Assembly (NCBI GenBank): GCA_015067175.1
Contig: SVMX01000004.1
Span: forward strand, 1-64,000
DNA: 64,000 nucleotides
Direction of reading: 5' to 3'
Source of the DNA: Oscillospiraceae bacterium
GTDB lineage: Bacteria; Bacillota; Clostridia; Oscillospirales; Ruminococcaceae
A program made the translations under genes and the position numbers. This document shows, one piece after another, positions 32,160 through 41,777 of the stretch. The notes under the pieces are model-generated. The model was given only the letters and a program-made list of their open reading frames with translations. It had not been told where the DNA came from and made no database searches. Each line of letters opens with the position of its first letter. Position 1 is the stretch's first letter.

Positions 32160-34721
32160 CTATTCGATTGAAACTACCTCATAGCCTGCTTCGGTAATCG
32201 CATTTTTAAGCACCTCGTCCGAAACATCGGCAGTCAGCGTAAGCACTGCTTTTTTCTCCGCAAGAAAAGCCTTTGCACTTACTCCGTCAATGGCGTTCAG
32301 CGCTTTTTCAACGTGCGCTGTGCAGTGACCGCACATCATTCCATTTATGAAGATGATTCTCGATGTCTCGGCACTTTTTACAGTAGCTTCACAAACAGCG
32401 TCAACCGCATCGATCATCGACACATTACAATCTGCTGCAATATGCTCTGTCTGCTGAACATTTTCAACGCCCTTGACCTTGAAAAATCGCAATCTCAGTG
32501 CGTTTGTTACAACGCAGACCGAGCTAAGGCTCATTGCCGCTGCCGCTATCATAGGATTGAGCCTGATACCGAACGGCAGAAACAGCGCACCCGCCGCAAG
32601 AGGAATACCAACCGCATTGTAAAAGAATGCCCAGAACAAATTCTGCTTTATGTTCCTTATAGTAGCGCGACCCAGTGAAAGCGCTGCGGCAGCGTCACAA
32701 AGGTCGCTTTTCATCAGTACTATATCGGCGCTGTCAATAGCGATATCCGTGCCCGCACCGATTGCAATTCCCACATCTGCACACGCGAGGGCGGGCGCAT
32801 CATTTATGCCGTCACCTATCATTGCTACGCGCTTGCCCTGCTGCATAAGCTCTGTGATATATTCCGCCTTGCCCGTAGGAAGCACCTCGGCGACTGCCTC
32901 GTCAACTCCCGCCTGCTTGCCGATAACTTCAGCAGTGCGCTTATTGTCGCCTGTCAGCATGACCACACGTGCGCCCAGCTGCTTCAAGCGCTTTACAGCC
33001 TCATGACTGGAGGATTTTATCACGTCAGCCGCGGCAATCACTCCAACCACAACAGTCGAGTTGGCAATATACATTACAGTTTTGCCCTCACCCGAAAGCT
33101 TCTCAAAATCCTTTTCTGCGGCAGTACAGTCAATGCCCTTTTCAAGCATAAGATGCTTGTTTCCTATATACCATCGCTCGCCGTTAAGCTTTGCGGTAAC
33201 TCCCCTGCCAAACAGCGCCTCAAACTCCTCTGCGTTTTGTGCAGTAAGCCCCATCTTCTCGCCCTGCGCCACTATCGCGGCAGAAACAGGGTGCTCCGAC
33301 AGCTTTTCAATTGAATAAGCCGCCGCAAAAGCGCCGCTTTCATATTCTATAATATCGGTGCAACGAGGGTTGCCCTCCGTGATAGTGCCTGTCTTATCAA
33401 GCACAACTGTGTCTATCTTATGCAAAGCCTCCAATGCAGACGCAGATTTGATCAGAATACCGTTTTCCGCACCCTTGCCAGTTCCTGCCATGATAGCCAC
33501 GGGAGTTGCAAGTCCCAGCGCACACGGACAGGAAATGACAAGCACCGAAATTCCCATTGACAGCGCCAACGTAAAGCTTTCGCCAAGCAGCAGCCACACT
33601 GCAAATGTTATAACCGCAATACTCATTACGATAGGCACGAAAATTCCGCTTATCTTATCCGCAATGCGCGCAATCGGTGCTTTTGACGCGGACGCGTCGC
33701 TCACAAGCTCGATTATATGCGAAAGAGTGGTATCGCCGCCAACCTTTTCGGCGCGGAATTTGATAAATCCACTGCCGTTTACAGACGCGGCAAGCACCGT
33801 ATCTCCAACAGTTTTTTCATTGGGAACGCTCTCGCCTGTTAGCGCTGATTCGTCGATAGCGGCATTACCCTCGATGATAACGCCGTCTGCCGGAATACGC
33901 TGTCCGGGGCGCACTATGCAGATATCGCCCTCGACAAGCTCCTCAGTGCGAAGAGTAAGCTCCTCGCCGCCGCGCTCCACTACAGCGGTTTCTGGGGCAA
34001 GGTCTATAAGCTTGTTCAGTGCCTCAGCAGTTTTAGCTTTTGAGCGGCTTTCAAGGTATTTGCCTACTGTTATGAGCGTCAGTATAGTGCCCGCACCCTC
34101 AAAGTAAAGGTCGTGACGGAACTGCTCCACAAGCTCCGTATCGCCGTTTCCCATACCCCAACACATCATATATACCGCAAAAATTCCGTATATCACCGAC
34201 GCCGCAGAGCCTACCGCGATAAGCGTGTCCATATTCGGTGAGCGGTGTATCAGCGCCTTAAAGCCTTTGGAATAATACGCGCGGTTAAGGTACATTATCG
34301 GGAGCGTCAGCAAAAACTGCGTAAATCCGAATGCCACAGCGCCCTTAACTCCGCACATAAAATCGGGCAGCGGCGCGCCAAGCATATGACCCATCGAAAC
34401 ATACATCAGCACCGCAAGAAAGCCTATCGAAAGGAATAGCCTGCGCTTCATTGAAGCCGCTTCTCTGTTTCTTTCTTCAACTGCGCTTTGCTGCGGCTGA
34501 GCCTTTTCGGCAGTATCACCCTTTACAGTGCAGCCGTAGCCCGCGCCGATCACCGCGTTTATAATATCCTGCTCGGTGAGGTCGGAATATTCAACTGTCA
34601 TGCTTGCCGTCATAAGACTTACGCTTACATCAGTCACTCCGTCAAGTTTTTTTACCGCCTTTTCTACATGGGCAGAGCAGGCGGAGCAGCTCATACCCGT
34701 AACATTGAATTTGCTTTTCAT
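32160..34721 (-). CDS. copA: copper-translocating P-type ATPase with N- and C-terminal metal-binding domains
   Basis: This 853-aa P1B-type ATPase exports Cu(I). It shows an N-terminal HMA domain (GMSCSAC), TGES, the intramembrane metal site SCPC, the phosphorylated Asp in DKTGT and GDGINDAP. Unusually, a second HMA domain with GMMCGHC forms the last 70 residues, like a CopZ chaperone fused to the C-terminus; most CopA proteins carry such domains only at the N-terminus. The ATG follows AAAGGCGTTCT. A palindrome lies between promoter and start. Confidence 0.94.
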   Translation of the reverse strand: MKSKFNVTGMSCSACSAHVEKAVKKLDGVTDVSVSLMTASMTVEYSDLTEQDIINAVIGAGYGCTVKGDTAEKAQPQQSAVEERNREAASMKRRLFLSIGFLAVLMYVSMGHMLGAPLPDFMCGVKGAVAFGFTQFLLTLPIMYLNRAYYSKGFKALIHRSPNMDTLIAVGSAASVIYGIFAVYMMCWGMGNGDTELVEQFRHDLYFEGAGTILTLITVGKYLESRSKAKTAEALNKLIDLAPETAVVERGGEELTLRTEELVEGDICIVRPGQRIPADGVIIEGNAAIDESALTGESVPNEKTVGDTVLAASVNGSGFIKFRAEKVGGDTTLSHIIELVSDASASKAPIARIADKISGIFVPIVMSIAVITFAVWLLLGESFTLALSMGISVLVISCPCALGLATPVAIMAGTGKGAENGILIKSASALEALHKIDTVVLDKTGTITEGNPRCTDIIEYESGAFAAAYSIEKLSEHPVSAAIVAQGEKMGLTAQNAEEFEALFGRGVTAKLNGERWYIGNKHLMLEKGIDCTAAEKDFEKLSGEGKTVMYIANSTVVVGVIAAADVIKSSSHEAVKRLKQLGARVVMLTGDNKRTAEVIGKQAGVDEAVAEVLPTGKAEYITELMQQGKRVAMIGDGINDAPALACADVGIAIGAGTDIAIDSADIVLMKSDLCDAAAALSLGRATIRNIKQNLFWAFFYNAVGIPLAAGALFLPFGIRLNPMIAAAAMSLSSVCVVTNALRLRFFKVKGVENVQQTEHIAADCNVSMIDAVDAVCEATVKSAETSRIIFINGMMCGHCTAHVEKALNAIDGVSAKAFLAEKKAVLTLTADVSDEVLKNAITEAGYEVVSIE

Positions 34722-34740
34722 AGAACGCCTTTCTATAGGG

Positions 34741-34754
34741 TTAGTTGAAACTAA
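34741..34754. promoter_or_regulatory. palindrome in the copA leader (candidate operator)
   Basis: TTAGTT-GA-AACTAA is a perfect 6+6 inverted repeat 15-28 bp downstream of the -10 box of copA. A repressor bound there would block transcription. It does not match the CopY box or CsoR sites that I know. Confidence 0.55.
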
Positions 34755-34768
34755 TATTACACTTATTA

Positions 34769-34797
34769 ATTATACCGCTTACAAGTATTTTTGTCAA
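34769..34797 (-). promoter_or_regulatory. promoter of copA
   Basis: TTGACA (34792-34797) and TATAAT (34769-34774) on the minus strand are 17 bp apart. Confidence 0.9.
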
Positions 34798-34880
34798 GCA
34801 TACTGCATTTTCACAGTATACTGTATAAATAGTACACAAAAAGCGAGAAGAATGGCGAAAAAATCTGTCACTCTCGGCGA

Positions 34881-34909
34881 TTGACAGCAGAAGAAAACAG
34901 GCGTATAAT
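34881..34909 (+). promoter_or_regulatory. promoter of the SulP transporter gene
   Basis: TTGACA (34881-34886) and TATAAT (34904-34909) are 17 bp apart. Confidence 0.9.
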
Positions 34910-34955
34910 TAAATCGTTTGAATATTTGCTTTTAATAAGAAAAGAGGTAATCGGA

Positions 34956-36611
34956 ATGTTAAAGAAATATGCCGCAGACCTGAAAACGGAATTCAGCGGC
35001 TACAACGGAAAGCGTCTTGCAAAAGACATGATGGCAGGACTTACAGTTGCGGCAGTCGCACTGCCGCTTGCACTTGCTTTCGGCGTAAGCTCGGGCGCTG
35101 ACGCGGCGGCGGGTATGATAACCGCGATAGTTGCAGGTATCGTTATTGCGATACTCGGCGGCGCTTCATATCAGATATCGGGTCCTACAGGCGCAATGGC
35201 TGCGATACTTCTGTCGGTATCCGCACAGTTCGGCGTATCGGGCGTGCTTACAGCAGGATTTATATCGGGCGCTATCTTGATTTTAGCCGCAATATGCAAG
35301 GTAGGAAAGCTTGTATCATATCTCCCCTCGCCTGTTATCACGGGCTTCACCTCGGGTATTGCAATAATCATTGCGCTCGGTCAGATAGACAACTTTTTCG
35401 GAACTAAATCAGTGGGCGAGAATGCCGTTTCAAAAATAATCTCCTATTTTAACGGCGAGGGCAGCTTTGACCCCAATTGGTATGCAGTGATGTTCGGCGG
35501 CATAGTAATGCTGATAATGATAATCTATCCCAAAAAGTGGAACGGCATAGTTCCCTCCTCCCTTGTAGGTATTATCGTCGCACTGGTTGTGAATATGATC
35601 TGCTTTGCAGAGCCTGTCGTTGCCGAGGTCGGAGCTATCCCCGGCAGCCTTGTTACAGAGCAGAGCATCATCATGAGCGGTTTTGACTTCTCTCATATCA
35701 CCGACCTCATAATGCCCGCTGTTTCCGTTGCAGCGCTCGGTATGATAGAGAGCCTTCTCTGCGGCGCTTCCGCAGGAAAAATGAAAGGCGAACGCCTTGA
35801 CGCAGACCGCGAGCTTGTTGCACAGGGCATCGGAAATATGGTTATCCCGCTACTTGGCGGCGTTCCCGCAACAGCCGCTATCGCGCGTACCTCCGTTGCG
35901 ATCAAATCGGGCGGTCAGACAAGACTTGTAAGCATATTCCACTCGGTAGTGTTGATACTTTCTATGTTCCTTTTGGGCGGCGTTATGAGCCGTATTCCGC
36001 TGTCTGCGCTTGCGGGCGTGCTGATGGTTACCGCTTTCCGCATGAACGAGTGGCACTCCATAAAGAGCATATTCAGAAAGAAGTTCAAATCCTCCATCGC
36101 GCAGTATCTTATCACAATGCTTGCGACCGTAGTATTCGACCTCACCATTGCTATCATTATCGGCGTGGTTGCGGCTATGCTGGTATTCGTAGTAAAAAGC
36201 TGCGAGCTTACCGTCAGCGTCAGCGAGGTTGACGAAAGCAAGCTTAAAGGCAAAACAGTTGCAGACGACCACAAGGAATGCAAGGTTGTATACCTTGCAG
36301 GACCGCTGTTTTTCGGCACCCAGGAAAAGCTTATATCTGCTTTGACTGCGTTAAAGGACAGTCAGCAGATAATAATCTCAATGCGCGGCGTGCCCAGCAT
36401 TGACGATATCGCACTCGGCGAGCTTGAAGCGCTGTATAAGCAGCTCCACGACAACGGAACACACGTTGTTTTCTGCGGCATACAGGACAGTGTATCCGAA
36501 ATGATGGACAGAGCGGGCTTCCGCGAGCGCATCGGCGACTATCACTTCTACTGGGACGCAGTTGCTGCGATAAAGGCGCTTGAGCAGACAAAGCCTGAGA
36601 TATACGAATAA
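34956..36611 (+). CDS. SulP family anion transporter with STAS domain
   Basis: This 551-aa membrane protein has 10 to 14 hydrophobic segments, the SulP signature region (PLALAFGVSSGADAAAGMITAIVAG) and a C-terminal cytoplasmic STAS domain from about residue 440 (VVYLAGPLFFGTQEKL...). It imports sulfate, bicarbonate or dicarboxylate; the sequence does not decide which. The ATG at 34956 follows GAGGTAATCGGA. An earlier in-frame start would overlap the promoter. Confidence 0.88.
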   Translation: MLKKYAADLKTEFSGYNGKRLAKDMMAGLTVAAVALPLALAFGVSSGADAAAGMITAIVAGIVIAILGGASYQISGPTGAMAAILLSVSAQFGVSGVLTAGFISGAILILAAICKVGKLVSYLPSPVITGFTSGIAIIIALGQIDNFFGTKSVGENAVSKIISYFNGEGSFDPNWYAVMFGGIVMLIMIIYPKKWNGIVPSSLVGIIVALVVNMICFAEPVVAEVGAIPGSLVTEQSIIMSGFDFSHITDLIMPAVSVAALGMIESLLCGASAGKMKGERLDADRELVAQGIGNMVIPLLGGVPATAAIARTSVAIKSGGQTRLVSIFHSVVLILSMFLLGGVMSRIPLSALAGVLMVTAFRMNEWHSIKSIFRKKFKSSIAQYLITMLATVVFDLTIAIIIGVVAAMLVFVVKSCELTVSVSEVDESKLKGKTVADDHKECKVVYLAGPLFFGTQEKLISALTALKDSQQIIISMRGVPSIDDIALGELEALYKQLHDNGTHVVFCGIQDSVSEMMDRAGFRERIGDYHFYWDAVAAIKALEQTKPEIYE

Positions 36612-36616
36612 ACATC

Positions 36617-36643
36617 TTCGGGGAAGCATTTAGTTTCCCCGAA
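36617..36643 (+). terminator. terminator of the SulP gene
   Basis: TTCGGGGAA and TTTCCCCGAA arms are followed by TTTTTTG. Confidence 0.9.
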
Positions 36644-36708
36644 TTTTTTGCCCAAAACAACTGTACACTTTTTAGAGCATACGCATCACCGTTTTTTATA
36701 AAAACCTG

Positions 36709-36737
36709 TTGCTTTTCGCGCAAAAAAGGGATATAAT
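36709..36737 (+). promoter_or_regulatory. promoter of ppa-maf
   Basis: TTGCTT (36709-36714) and TATAAT (36732-36737) are 17 bp apart. Confidence 0.82.
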
Positions 36738-36767
36738 ATAGCTAACGAAAATAAAAGGAGCAGTATT

Positions 36768-37340
36768 ATGAACATCTGGCATGACGTAGACCCCGCACGT
36801 ATCACTCCCAACGACTTTTTGGCAGTTATTGAGATAGAAAAAGGCAGCAAGAAAAAGTACGAGCTTGACAAGCAGACTGGACTTATCATACTCGACCGTA
36901 TTCTGTACACCTCAACGCATTACCCCGCAAACTACGGCTTTATTCCGCGCACACTTGCAGATGACGGCGACCCGCTGGACGTGCTTCTGCTGTGCAACGA
37001 GCCTATCGACCCGCTAGTGCTTGTACAGTGCTACCCCATCGGCGTTATTACTATGCTTGACAACGGCAAGAATGACGAGAAGATCATCGCGATCCCGTTC
37101 GAAGACCCCAATTACAACGCTTACCGCGGAATTGAGGCGCTTCCCAGTCATATATTTGAGGAAATGCGCCACTTCTTCTCCGTTTATAAGCAGCTTGAGG
37201 GTAAGACCACAGCGGTAAATGAAGTAATGGGACAGAAAGCTGCGGTCGATGTAATCAAGCAGTGCATACAGAACTACAACGACGTTTACGGCGAGCAGCA
37301 CCCATTTAAGGCACAGCACACCGTTGCCGAGAAAAAGTGA
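36768..37340 (+). CDS. ppa: inorganic pyrophosphatase (family I)
   Basis: This 190-aa enzyme hydrolyses diphosphate. The family I residues are visible: EIEKGSKKKYELDK, the YGFIPRT strand and the DGDPLDVL metal site. The ATG follows AAAGGAGCAGTATT. maf starts 7 nt after its stop, so the two form an operon. Confidence 0.95.
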   Translation: MNIWHDVDPARITPNDFLAVIEIEKGSKKKYELDKQTGLIILDRILYTSTHYPANYGFIPRTLADDGDPLDVLLLCNEPIDPLVLVQCYPIGVITMLDNGKNDEKIIAIPFEDPNYNAYRGIEALPSHIFEEMRHFFSVYKQLEGKTTAVNEVMGQKAAVDVIKQCIQNYNDVYGEQHPFKAQHTVAEKK

Positions 37341-37347
37341 GCACGAT

Positions 37348-37899
37348 ATGATACTTGCAAGTCAGTCGCCGCGCAGACGTGAGCTTTTGGCGCTCATTAC
37401 AGAGGACTTTAAGGTAATTCCCGCAAAGGGCGAGGAAATGCTGCCTGACGGCATCTCTCCAAAGGACGCTGTTATATTACTATCTCGACAAAAAGCAGCA
37501 GAAATATACAAAGAGTATAAAAAAGAGACGATAATCGCTTCCGATACAGTGGTTGCAATTGACGGAAAAATTCTCGGCAAGCCCAAGGACAAAGCCGACG
37601 CCGCAGAGATGCTGCGGCTGCTTTCGGGCAGAAGACACAGCGTTTTTACAGGCGTGTGCATAATTTCCGCTGACGGCAGCGAAAAAAGCTTTGCCGAAGA
37701 AACCAATGTGGAATTCTGGGAGCTTTCCGAGCAGCTTATCGAGCAGTATGTTGCCTCGGGCGAGCCTATGGATAAAGCAGGAGCCTACGGCATACAGGGC
37801 GCAGGCGCACTGCTTGTGAAATGCATAGATGGCGACTATTATAATGTTATGGGGCTGCCTGTAGGACATTTATACCGCGAACTTTCTGATACATTCTGA
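37348..37899 (+). CDS. maf: Maf family nucleotide pyrophosphatase
   Basis: This 183-aa protein has the Maf motifs LASQSPRRRELL at the N-terminus, ASDTVV and KAGAYGIQG. Maf enzymes hydrolyse (modified) nucleoside triphosphates and influence septum formation. The start at 37348 (MILASQSPRR) fits the family better than the earlier in-frame ATG, which would overlap ppa. Confidence 0.93.
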   Translation: MILASQSPRRRELLALITEDFKVIPAKGEEMLPDGISPKDAVILLSRQKAAEIYKEYKKETIIASDTVVAIDGKILGKPKDKADAAEMLRLLSGRRHSVFTGVCIISADGSEKSFAEETNVEFWELSEQLIEQYVASGEPMDKAGAYGIQGAGALLVKCIDGDYYNVMGLPVGHLYRELSDTF

Positions 37900-37991
37900 A
37901 ATATCCGCGCAAAATATTACAAAAAGTATTGAATTTCTTTAGTTTTAACCGAAAATACGTCATATAAACAGATAAAAATTTCAAAAAGCTA

Positions 37992-38020
37992 TTGCTTTTT
38001 TTGAAATGTTATGGTATACT
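37992..38020 (+). promoter_or_regulatory. promoter of secG
   Basis: TTGCTT (37992-37997) and TATACT (38015-38020) are 17 bp apart. An untranslated leader of about 80 nt follows. Confidence 0.8.
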
Positions 38021-38106
38021 TTTAAGGTGCGATATAATTTAGTCTGAGCGGACAGGCGTTCCGTTCGGAATTTAATGTAGATAATAAATTTTAAGGAGAT
38101 AATACT

Positions 38107-38577
38107 ATGAATATTTTTGAAATAGTAAGCGCGATCGCTTTGCTCGTTGCTTGCGTATTTATCGTTATCGTCGTACTTATGAAAGAGACCAAATCCAATA
38201 TGTCGCAGGCTATCAGCGGCGGCAGCAGCGATAACTTCTATGAAAAGAATGCAGGTCGCTCCAAGGAGGCAAAGCTCAACCGCACCGCGGTCGTTGCAAC
38301 ATTTGTTTTCTTCGTGCTTGCGCTTGCAGTTAATATTATCAACGTGCATTCAGCTCCCGCTGAAGATGCCGAGGGCACATCAAGCTCGGTAGAATCGACA
38401 GACAGCACAGCTTCCGATGATCTTGAGGATATCGAGATTGAAAGCGGCGCTTCCGATAACTCCGAAGCTGAGGACACCACAACATCTGCAACAAGCGGAG
38501 CAGACGATACTTCTTCTGAGACCACATCGACAGAAAGCATTGCCGGTGAGACTTCTTCAGAGAGCGCAGCAGAATAA
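38107..38577 (+). CDS. secG: SecG translocase subunit with long acidic tail
   Basis: This 156-aa protein has two membrane helices (residues about 5-25 and 58-78) with the SecG loop between them (SNMSQAISGGSSDNFYEKN). It completes the SecYEG channel. The C-terminal 70 residues are almost only Ser, Thr, Glu, Asp and Ala (ESTDSTASDDLEDIEIESG...). This makes it nearly twice the usual length of SecG. It has its own terminator before rnr. Confidence 0.88.
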   Translation: MNIFEIVSAIALLVACVFIVIVVLMKETKSNMSQAISGGSSDNFYEKNAGRSKEAKLNRTAVVATFVFFVLALAVNIINVHSAPAEDAEGTSSSVESTDSTASDDLEDIEIESGASDNSEAEDTTTSATSGADDTSSETTSTESIAGETSSESAAE

Positions 38578-38584
38578 AATGCAC

Positions 38585-38611
38585 GGACAGACTTTCGGGT
38601 CTGTCCTTTTT
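38585..38611 (+). terminator. terminator of secG
   Basis: The arms GGACAGAC/GTCTGTCC are followed by TTTTT. Confidence 0.9.
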
Positions 38612-38647
38612 GTTAAGTCTTACTTAAGTAATGAAAGGAGAGATATC

Positions 38648-40762
38648 ATGAACTCTTTCAAACAGACTATCATATCCGAGCTGTACAGTATGGGCGAAAA
38701 GGGACTTACCGTAAAAGCACTCGCGTCCCGCCTCGGCATAACCAAAAAGGGCATGAAAAAACTTGATACCGCCCTTAAAGAAATGAAAAACCACGGCGAT
38801 CTCACCATAAAAAAAGAGGTGCTTTACCTCAGAAACGCAGGTCAGTATTTCGAAGCTACCATCACTCGCGTGACCCCGAAATCCGGCTTTATGACCGCGT
38901 GTGATGTTCCCGTGGAGTATTTCGTGCGCGGCCGTGACATGATGGGTGCGATACCGGGCGATGTTGTGCTTGCAAGAAAGATTGCCGACGCAGATGAGTA
39001 TAACCGCTCCCCCGTTGCCGTTGTAATGGGTATAATCAGTGAGAGCGACATGCTGCTGACAGGCGTTATAGTTCCCGATGGAAACAAGCTCAAGGTGCTG
39101 CCCGATAAGCTTTGTGACGAGCCGCTTACTATCTCCAAAACGGGCAAAAATCTGCTTCGTGTCGGTGATAAGGTGGTATTCGCCATAAAAAAGCGCGGCG
39201 ACCGCCATTTTGACCACACAGTCAGCATTGTCGGCGGCTTCGGAAGCTGTGACAACGCCAAAAGCGGCGCTGAGGCTTATATGATGGCAAACGGACTGCA
39301 TACGCAGTTCCCCGATAACGTTCTTTTCGAAGCGTCAAAGCTTGACATAGACGAGCCCGAGGAGGACGAGGTAATACGCCGCCTTGATTTAAGAGGCGAA
39401 GCAATCTTCACCATCGACGGCGCCGACACCAAGGATATCGACGACGCAATAAGCATCACCAAGACCGACAAATGCTACAAGCTAGGAGTGCATATCGCCG
39501 ATGTTTCGCACTATGTAAGAAAGGGCAGCGCGCTTGACGAGGAGGCATTTGCACGCGGCACCTCCATCTATTACGCTGACCAAGTTGTGCCTATGCTGCC
39601 AAAGCAGCTTTCAAACGGCATTTGCTCGCTCAATCCGCAGGTAGACAGACTTGCGTTCTCCTGCCTTATGGAGGTAAGCTTTCAGGGCAAGCTGATGTCC
39701 TACAGCTTTAAAAAGAGTGTTATACGCAGCCGCGTAAAGGGTGTGTACACCGAGGTGAACAAGATACTTGACGGCAGCGCAGACGACGAGATAAAAGCAA
39801 AATACGCACAAGTCATCGACAAGATACCTGTTATGCAGGAGCTTGCGGCTATACTTGAGAAAAACCGCGAAAACCGCGGCGCTCCCGAGATAGATACGAT
39901 AGAAAGCAAGATAATCACCGATGAAAACGGAGTCTGCATTGATATTAAGCCCCGCGAGCGCGGCACAGCGGAAAAGATAATCGAGGAGTTTATGCTTATA
40001 GCAAACAACTCTGCCGCCGCACTTGCAATGAAAGAAAGAATACCGTTCGTATATCGTATCCATGAAGCGCCGCCCGCTGAAAAACTGCTCGCGCTCGGTG
40101 ATACGCTTACAGCGCTTGGCATTTCTCCCGACGGAATTTCGGAGCGAAGCACGGCGGCAGACCTTGCAAAAGTGCTGAAAAACAGCGCAGACAGCGATAA
40201 AGCCTCCGTGATAAACAGAATAGTGCTGCGTACTATGATGAAAGCAAAGTACAGCGAGGAGCCTGTCGGCCACTACGGACTTGTAATGCCCGAGTATGCG
40301 CATTACACCTCCCCGATAAGAAGATATTCCGACCTTGCAATACACCGTATCCTTACTGATTACGTTTATGCTCTCGAGCACGAGAAGCTTTGCAAGAAAT
40401 ACGGAGCTTTTGCGGCAAGTGCAGCGCTGCAGGCTTCCAACACTGAGCTTGCGGCGGTACGCTGTGAGCGCGACTGCGAAAATCTCTACATGGCTGAATA
40501 CATGAGAGAGCACATCGACGAGGAATTTGACGGAATGATATCAGGCGTAAGCGCAGGCGGTATCTATGTAGAGCTGCCAAACACCGTTGAGGGAATGGTG
40601 TCTGTGACGGCCCTGCCCGATGGAGATTACGAGGTAGAGCACGGCGTTATACTTACGGGCGCGTGCGACGGAACGGTGTTCACCGTTGGCGATAAGGTGC
40701 GCGTAAAGTGTGTGAACGTTAATGTAAACGGCGGCTTCATAGATTTTGAGCTTGTCCGCTGA
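38648..40762 (+). CDS. rnr: ribonuclease R
   Basis: This 704-aa 3'-5' exoribonuclease has an N-terminal winged helix (residues 1-65), cold-shock domains, and the RNB catalytic domain with DGADTKDIDDAIS, whose Asp residues bind Mg. It ends in an S1 domain (GMISGVSAGGIYVELPNTVEGMV). The usual basic tail is absent. The ATG at 38648 follows AAAGGAGAGATATC. SecG followed by RNase R (and SmpB in many genomes) is a common Firmicute order. Confidence 0.95.
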   Translation: MNSFKQTIISELYSMGEKGLTVKALASRLGITKKGMKKLDTALKEMKNHGDLTIKKEVLYLRNAGQYFEATITRVTPKSGFMTACDVPVEYFVRGRDMMGAIPGDVVLARKIADADEYNRSPVAVVMGIISESDMLLTGVIVPDGNKLKVLPDKLCDEPLTISKTGKNLLRVGDKVVFAIKKRGDRHFDHTVSIVGGFGSCDNAKSGAEAYMMANGLHTQFPDNVLFEASKLDIDEPEEDEVIRRLDLRGEAIFTIDGADTKDIDDAISITKTDKCYKLGVHIADVSHYVRKGSALDEEAFARGTSIYYADQVVPMLPKQLSNGICSLNPQVDRLAFSCLMEVSFQGKLMSYSFKKSVIRSRVKGVYTEVNKILDGSADDEIKAKYAQVIDKIPVMQELAAILEKNRENRGAPEIDTIESKIITDENGVCIDIKPRERGTAEKIIEEFMLIANNSAAALAMKERIPFVYRIHEAPPAEKLLALGDTLTALGISPDGISERSTAADLAKVLKNSADSDKASVINRIVLRTMMKAKYSEEPVGHYGLVMPEYAHYTSPIRRYSDLAIHRILTDYVYALEHEKLCKKYGAFAASAALQASNTELAAVRCERDCENLYMAEYMREHIDEEFDGMISGVSAGGIYVELPNTVEGMVSVTALPDGDYEVEHGVILTGACDGTVFTVGDKVRVKCVNVNVNGGFIDFELVR

Positions 40763-40770
40763 CTGAATAA

Positions 40771-40817
40771 AAAAGCCGCTTCTGACGCGCAGCTGCAAAC
40801 GTCAAAGGCGGCTTTTC
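40771..40817 (+). terminator. terminator of rnr
   Basis: Long arms AAAGCCGC..TGACG and CGTCA..GCGGCTTT flank a 12-nt loop and are followed by T residues. It is also usable for the convergent deacetylase gene. Confidence 0.85.
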
Positions 40818-40833
40818 TGTGTTACCTTAATAA

Positions 40834-41718
40834 TTATCCATACATGCTTTTTTGAAGCACGTTGGTGTAAATCTTTTCATCATCGGGGTCTATCGCGATA
40901 CCCTTGATCTCAAACAGCTCGGATACTGTCACAAATTTATAGCCCTGTGACAGCATTTCGGGGATTATCGTATCCAATGCCTCAACGGTCTGGCTGTTGC
41001 CCTCTGCGTCATGTAACAGTATGATATCTCCGTCCTTAACCTGTCTTAATATCATCTTTGCGCGGCGCTCCGCTGTTATGGAATCCTGCCAATCGTTGCA
41101 GCCGATTCCCGCAATAAACGGAACATCTATGTTATCCGCCATATCGCCGCTCACCGCGATATACGGCGGACGGAAAAACTTGCTGCGCTCGCCTGTTATC
41201 TCATAAATCTTATCGTCGGTGTATGTAAATTCCGCTTCTATTTCTTCGATAGTCAGCTTTGTCATGTCAGGGTGCGAACGCGAATGATTGTTTATCTCGC
41301 AGCCCATGTCATAGGCGCGCTTGACCACCTCGGCGGAAGCATCGCTGATGTTGTTTCCGATGAGGAAAAATGAAGCAACGATATCGTATTTTTCGAGCTT
41401 ATCAAGAACCTCTGCTGTAGTTGTCGTGTTAGGTCCATCGTCAAATGTAAGCGCAACATATTTTGCTTCCACGTTTTCGTCCTCCTGTATTTCGGTTGTA
41501 TCGGCAACGGTTGCAGTGGTAGTTTCAGTAGTGGCAACCGTGGTCGTTGTCGCCGCTGTGGTTTCGGCTTTTTCGGCAGAGGTCGCTGAGGTGCTTTGTG
41601 AAGCGGAGGTTTCAGTGCCTGCGGCTTCGCTGCTCTGTGGCTTGCTGTCTGCGCAGGCTGTAAGCAATACTGCGCCTAGCACAAGCACCGCAAGCCTTGA
41701 AATAAATGCTTTTTTCAT
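40834..41718 (-). CDS. polysaccharide deacetylase lipoprotein (CE4/NodB)
   Basis: This 294-aa lipoprotein has lipobox LLTAC, a Ser/Thr/Ala spacer and a NodB domain from about residue 88. It carries TFDDGP (base and metal Asp), HSRSHP (metal His), RPPY and LLHD. It is predicted to remove N-acetyl groups from peptidoglycan or another cell-surface glycan. The ATG follows a GAGGTAAGACC ribosome site. Confidence 0.93.
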   Translation of the reverse strand: MKKAFISRLAVLVLGAVLLTACADSKPQSSEAAGTETSASQSTSATSAEKAETTAATTTTVATTETTTATVADTTEIQEDENVEAKYVALTFDDGPNTTTTAEVLDKLEKYDIVASFFLIGNNISDASAEVVKRAYDMGCEINNHSRSHPDMTKLTIEEIEAEFTYTDDKIYEITGERSKFFRPPYIAVSGDMADNIDVPFIAGIGCNDWQDSITAERRAKMILRQVKDGDIILLHDAEGNSQTVEALDTIIPEMLSQGYKFVTVSELFEIKGIAIDPDDEKIYTNVLQKSMYG

Positions 41719-41743
41719 GGTCTTACCTCATTAAAAACTTATG

Positions 41744-41774
41744 AAAATGGGCAAACGCAAGGTCTGCCCATTTT
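41744..41774 (-). terminator. terminator of leuS
   Basis: The 10-bp arms AAAATGGGCA/TGCCCATTTT lie 4 nt past the leuS stop. Confidence 0.78.
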
Positions 41775-41777
41775 TTA

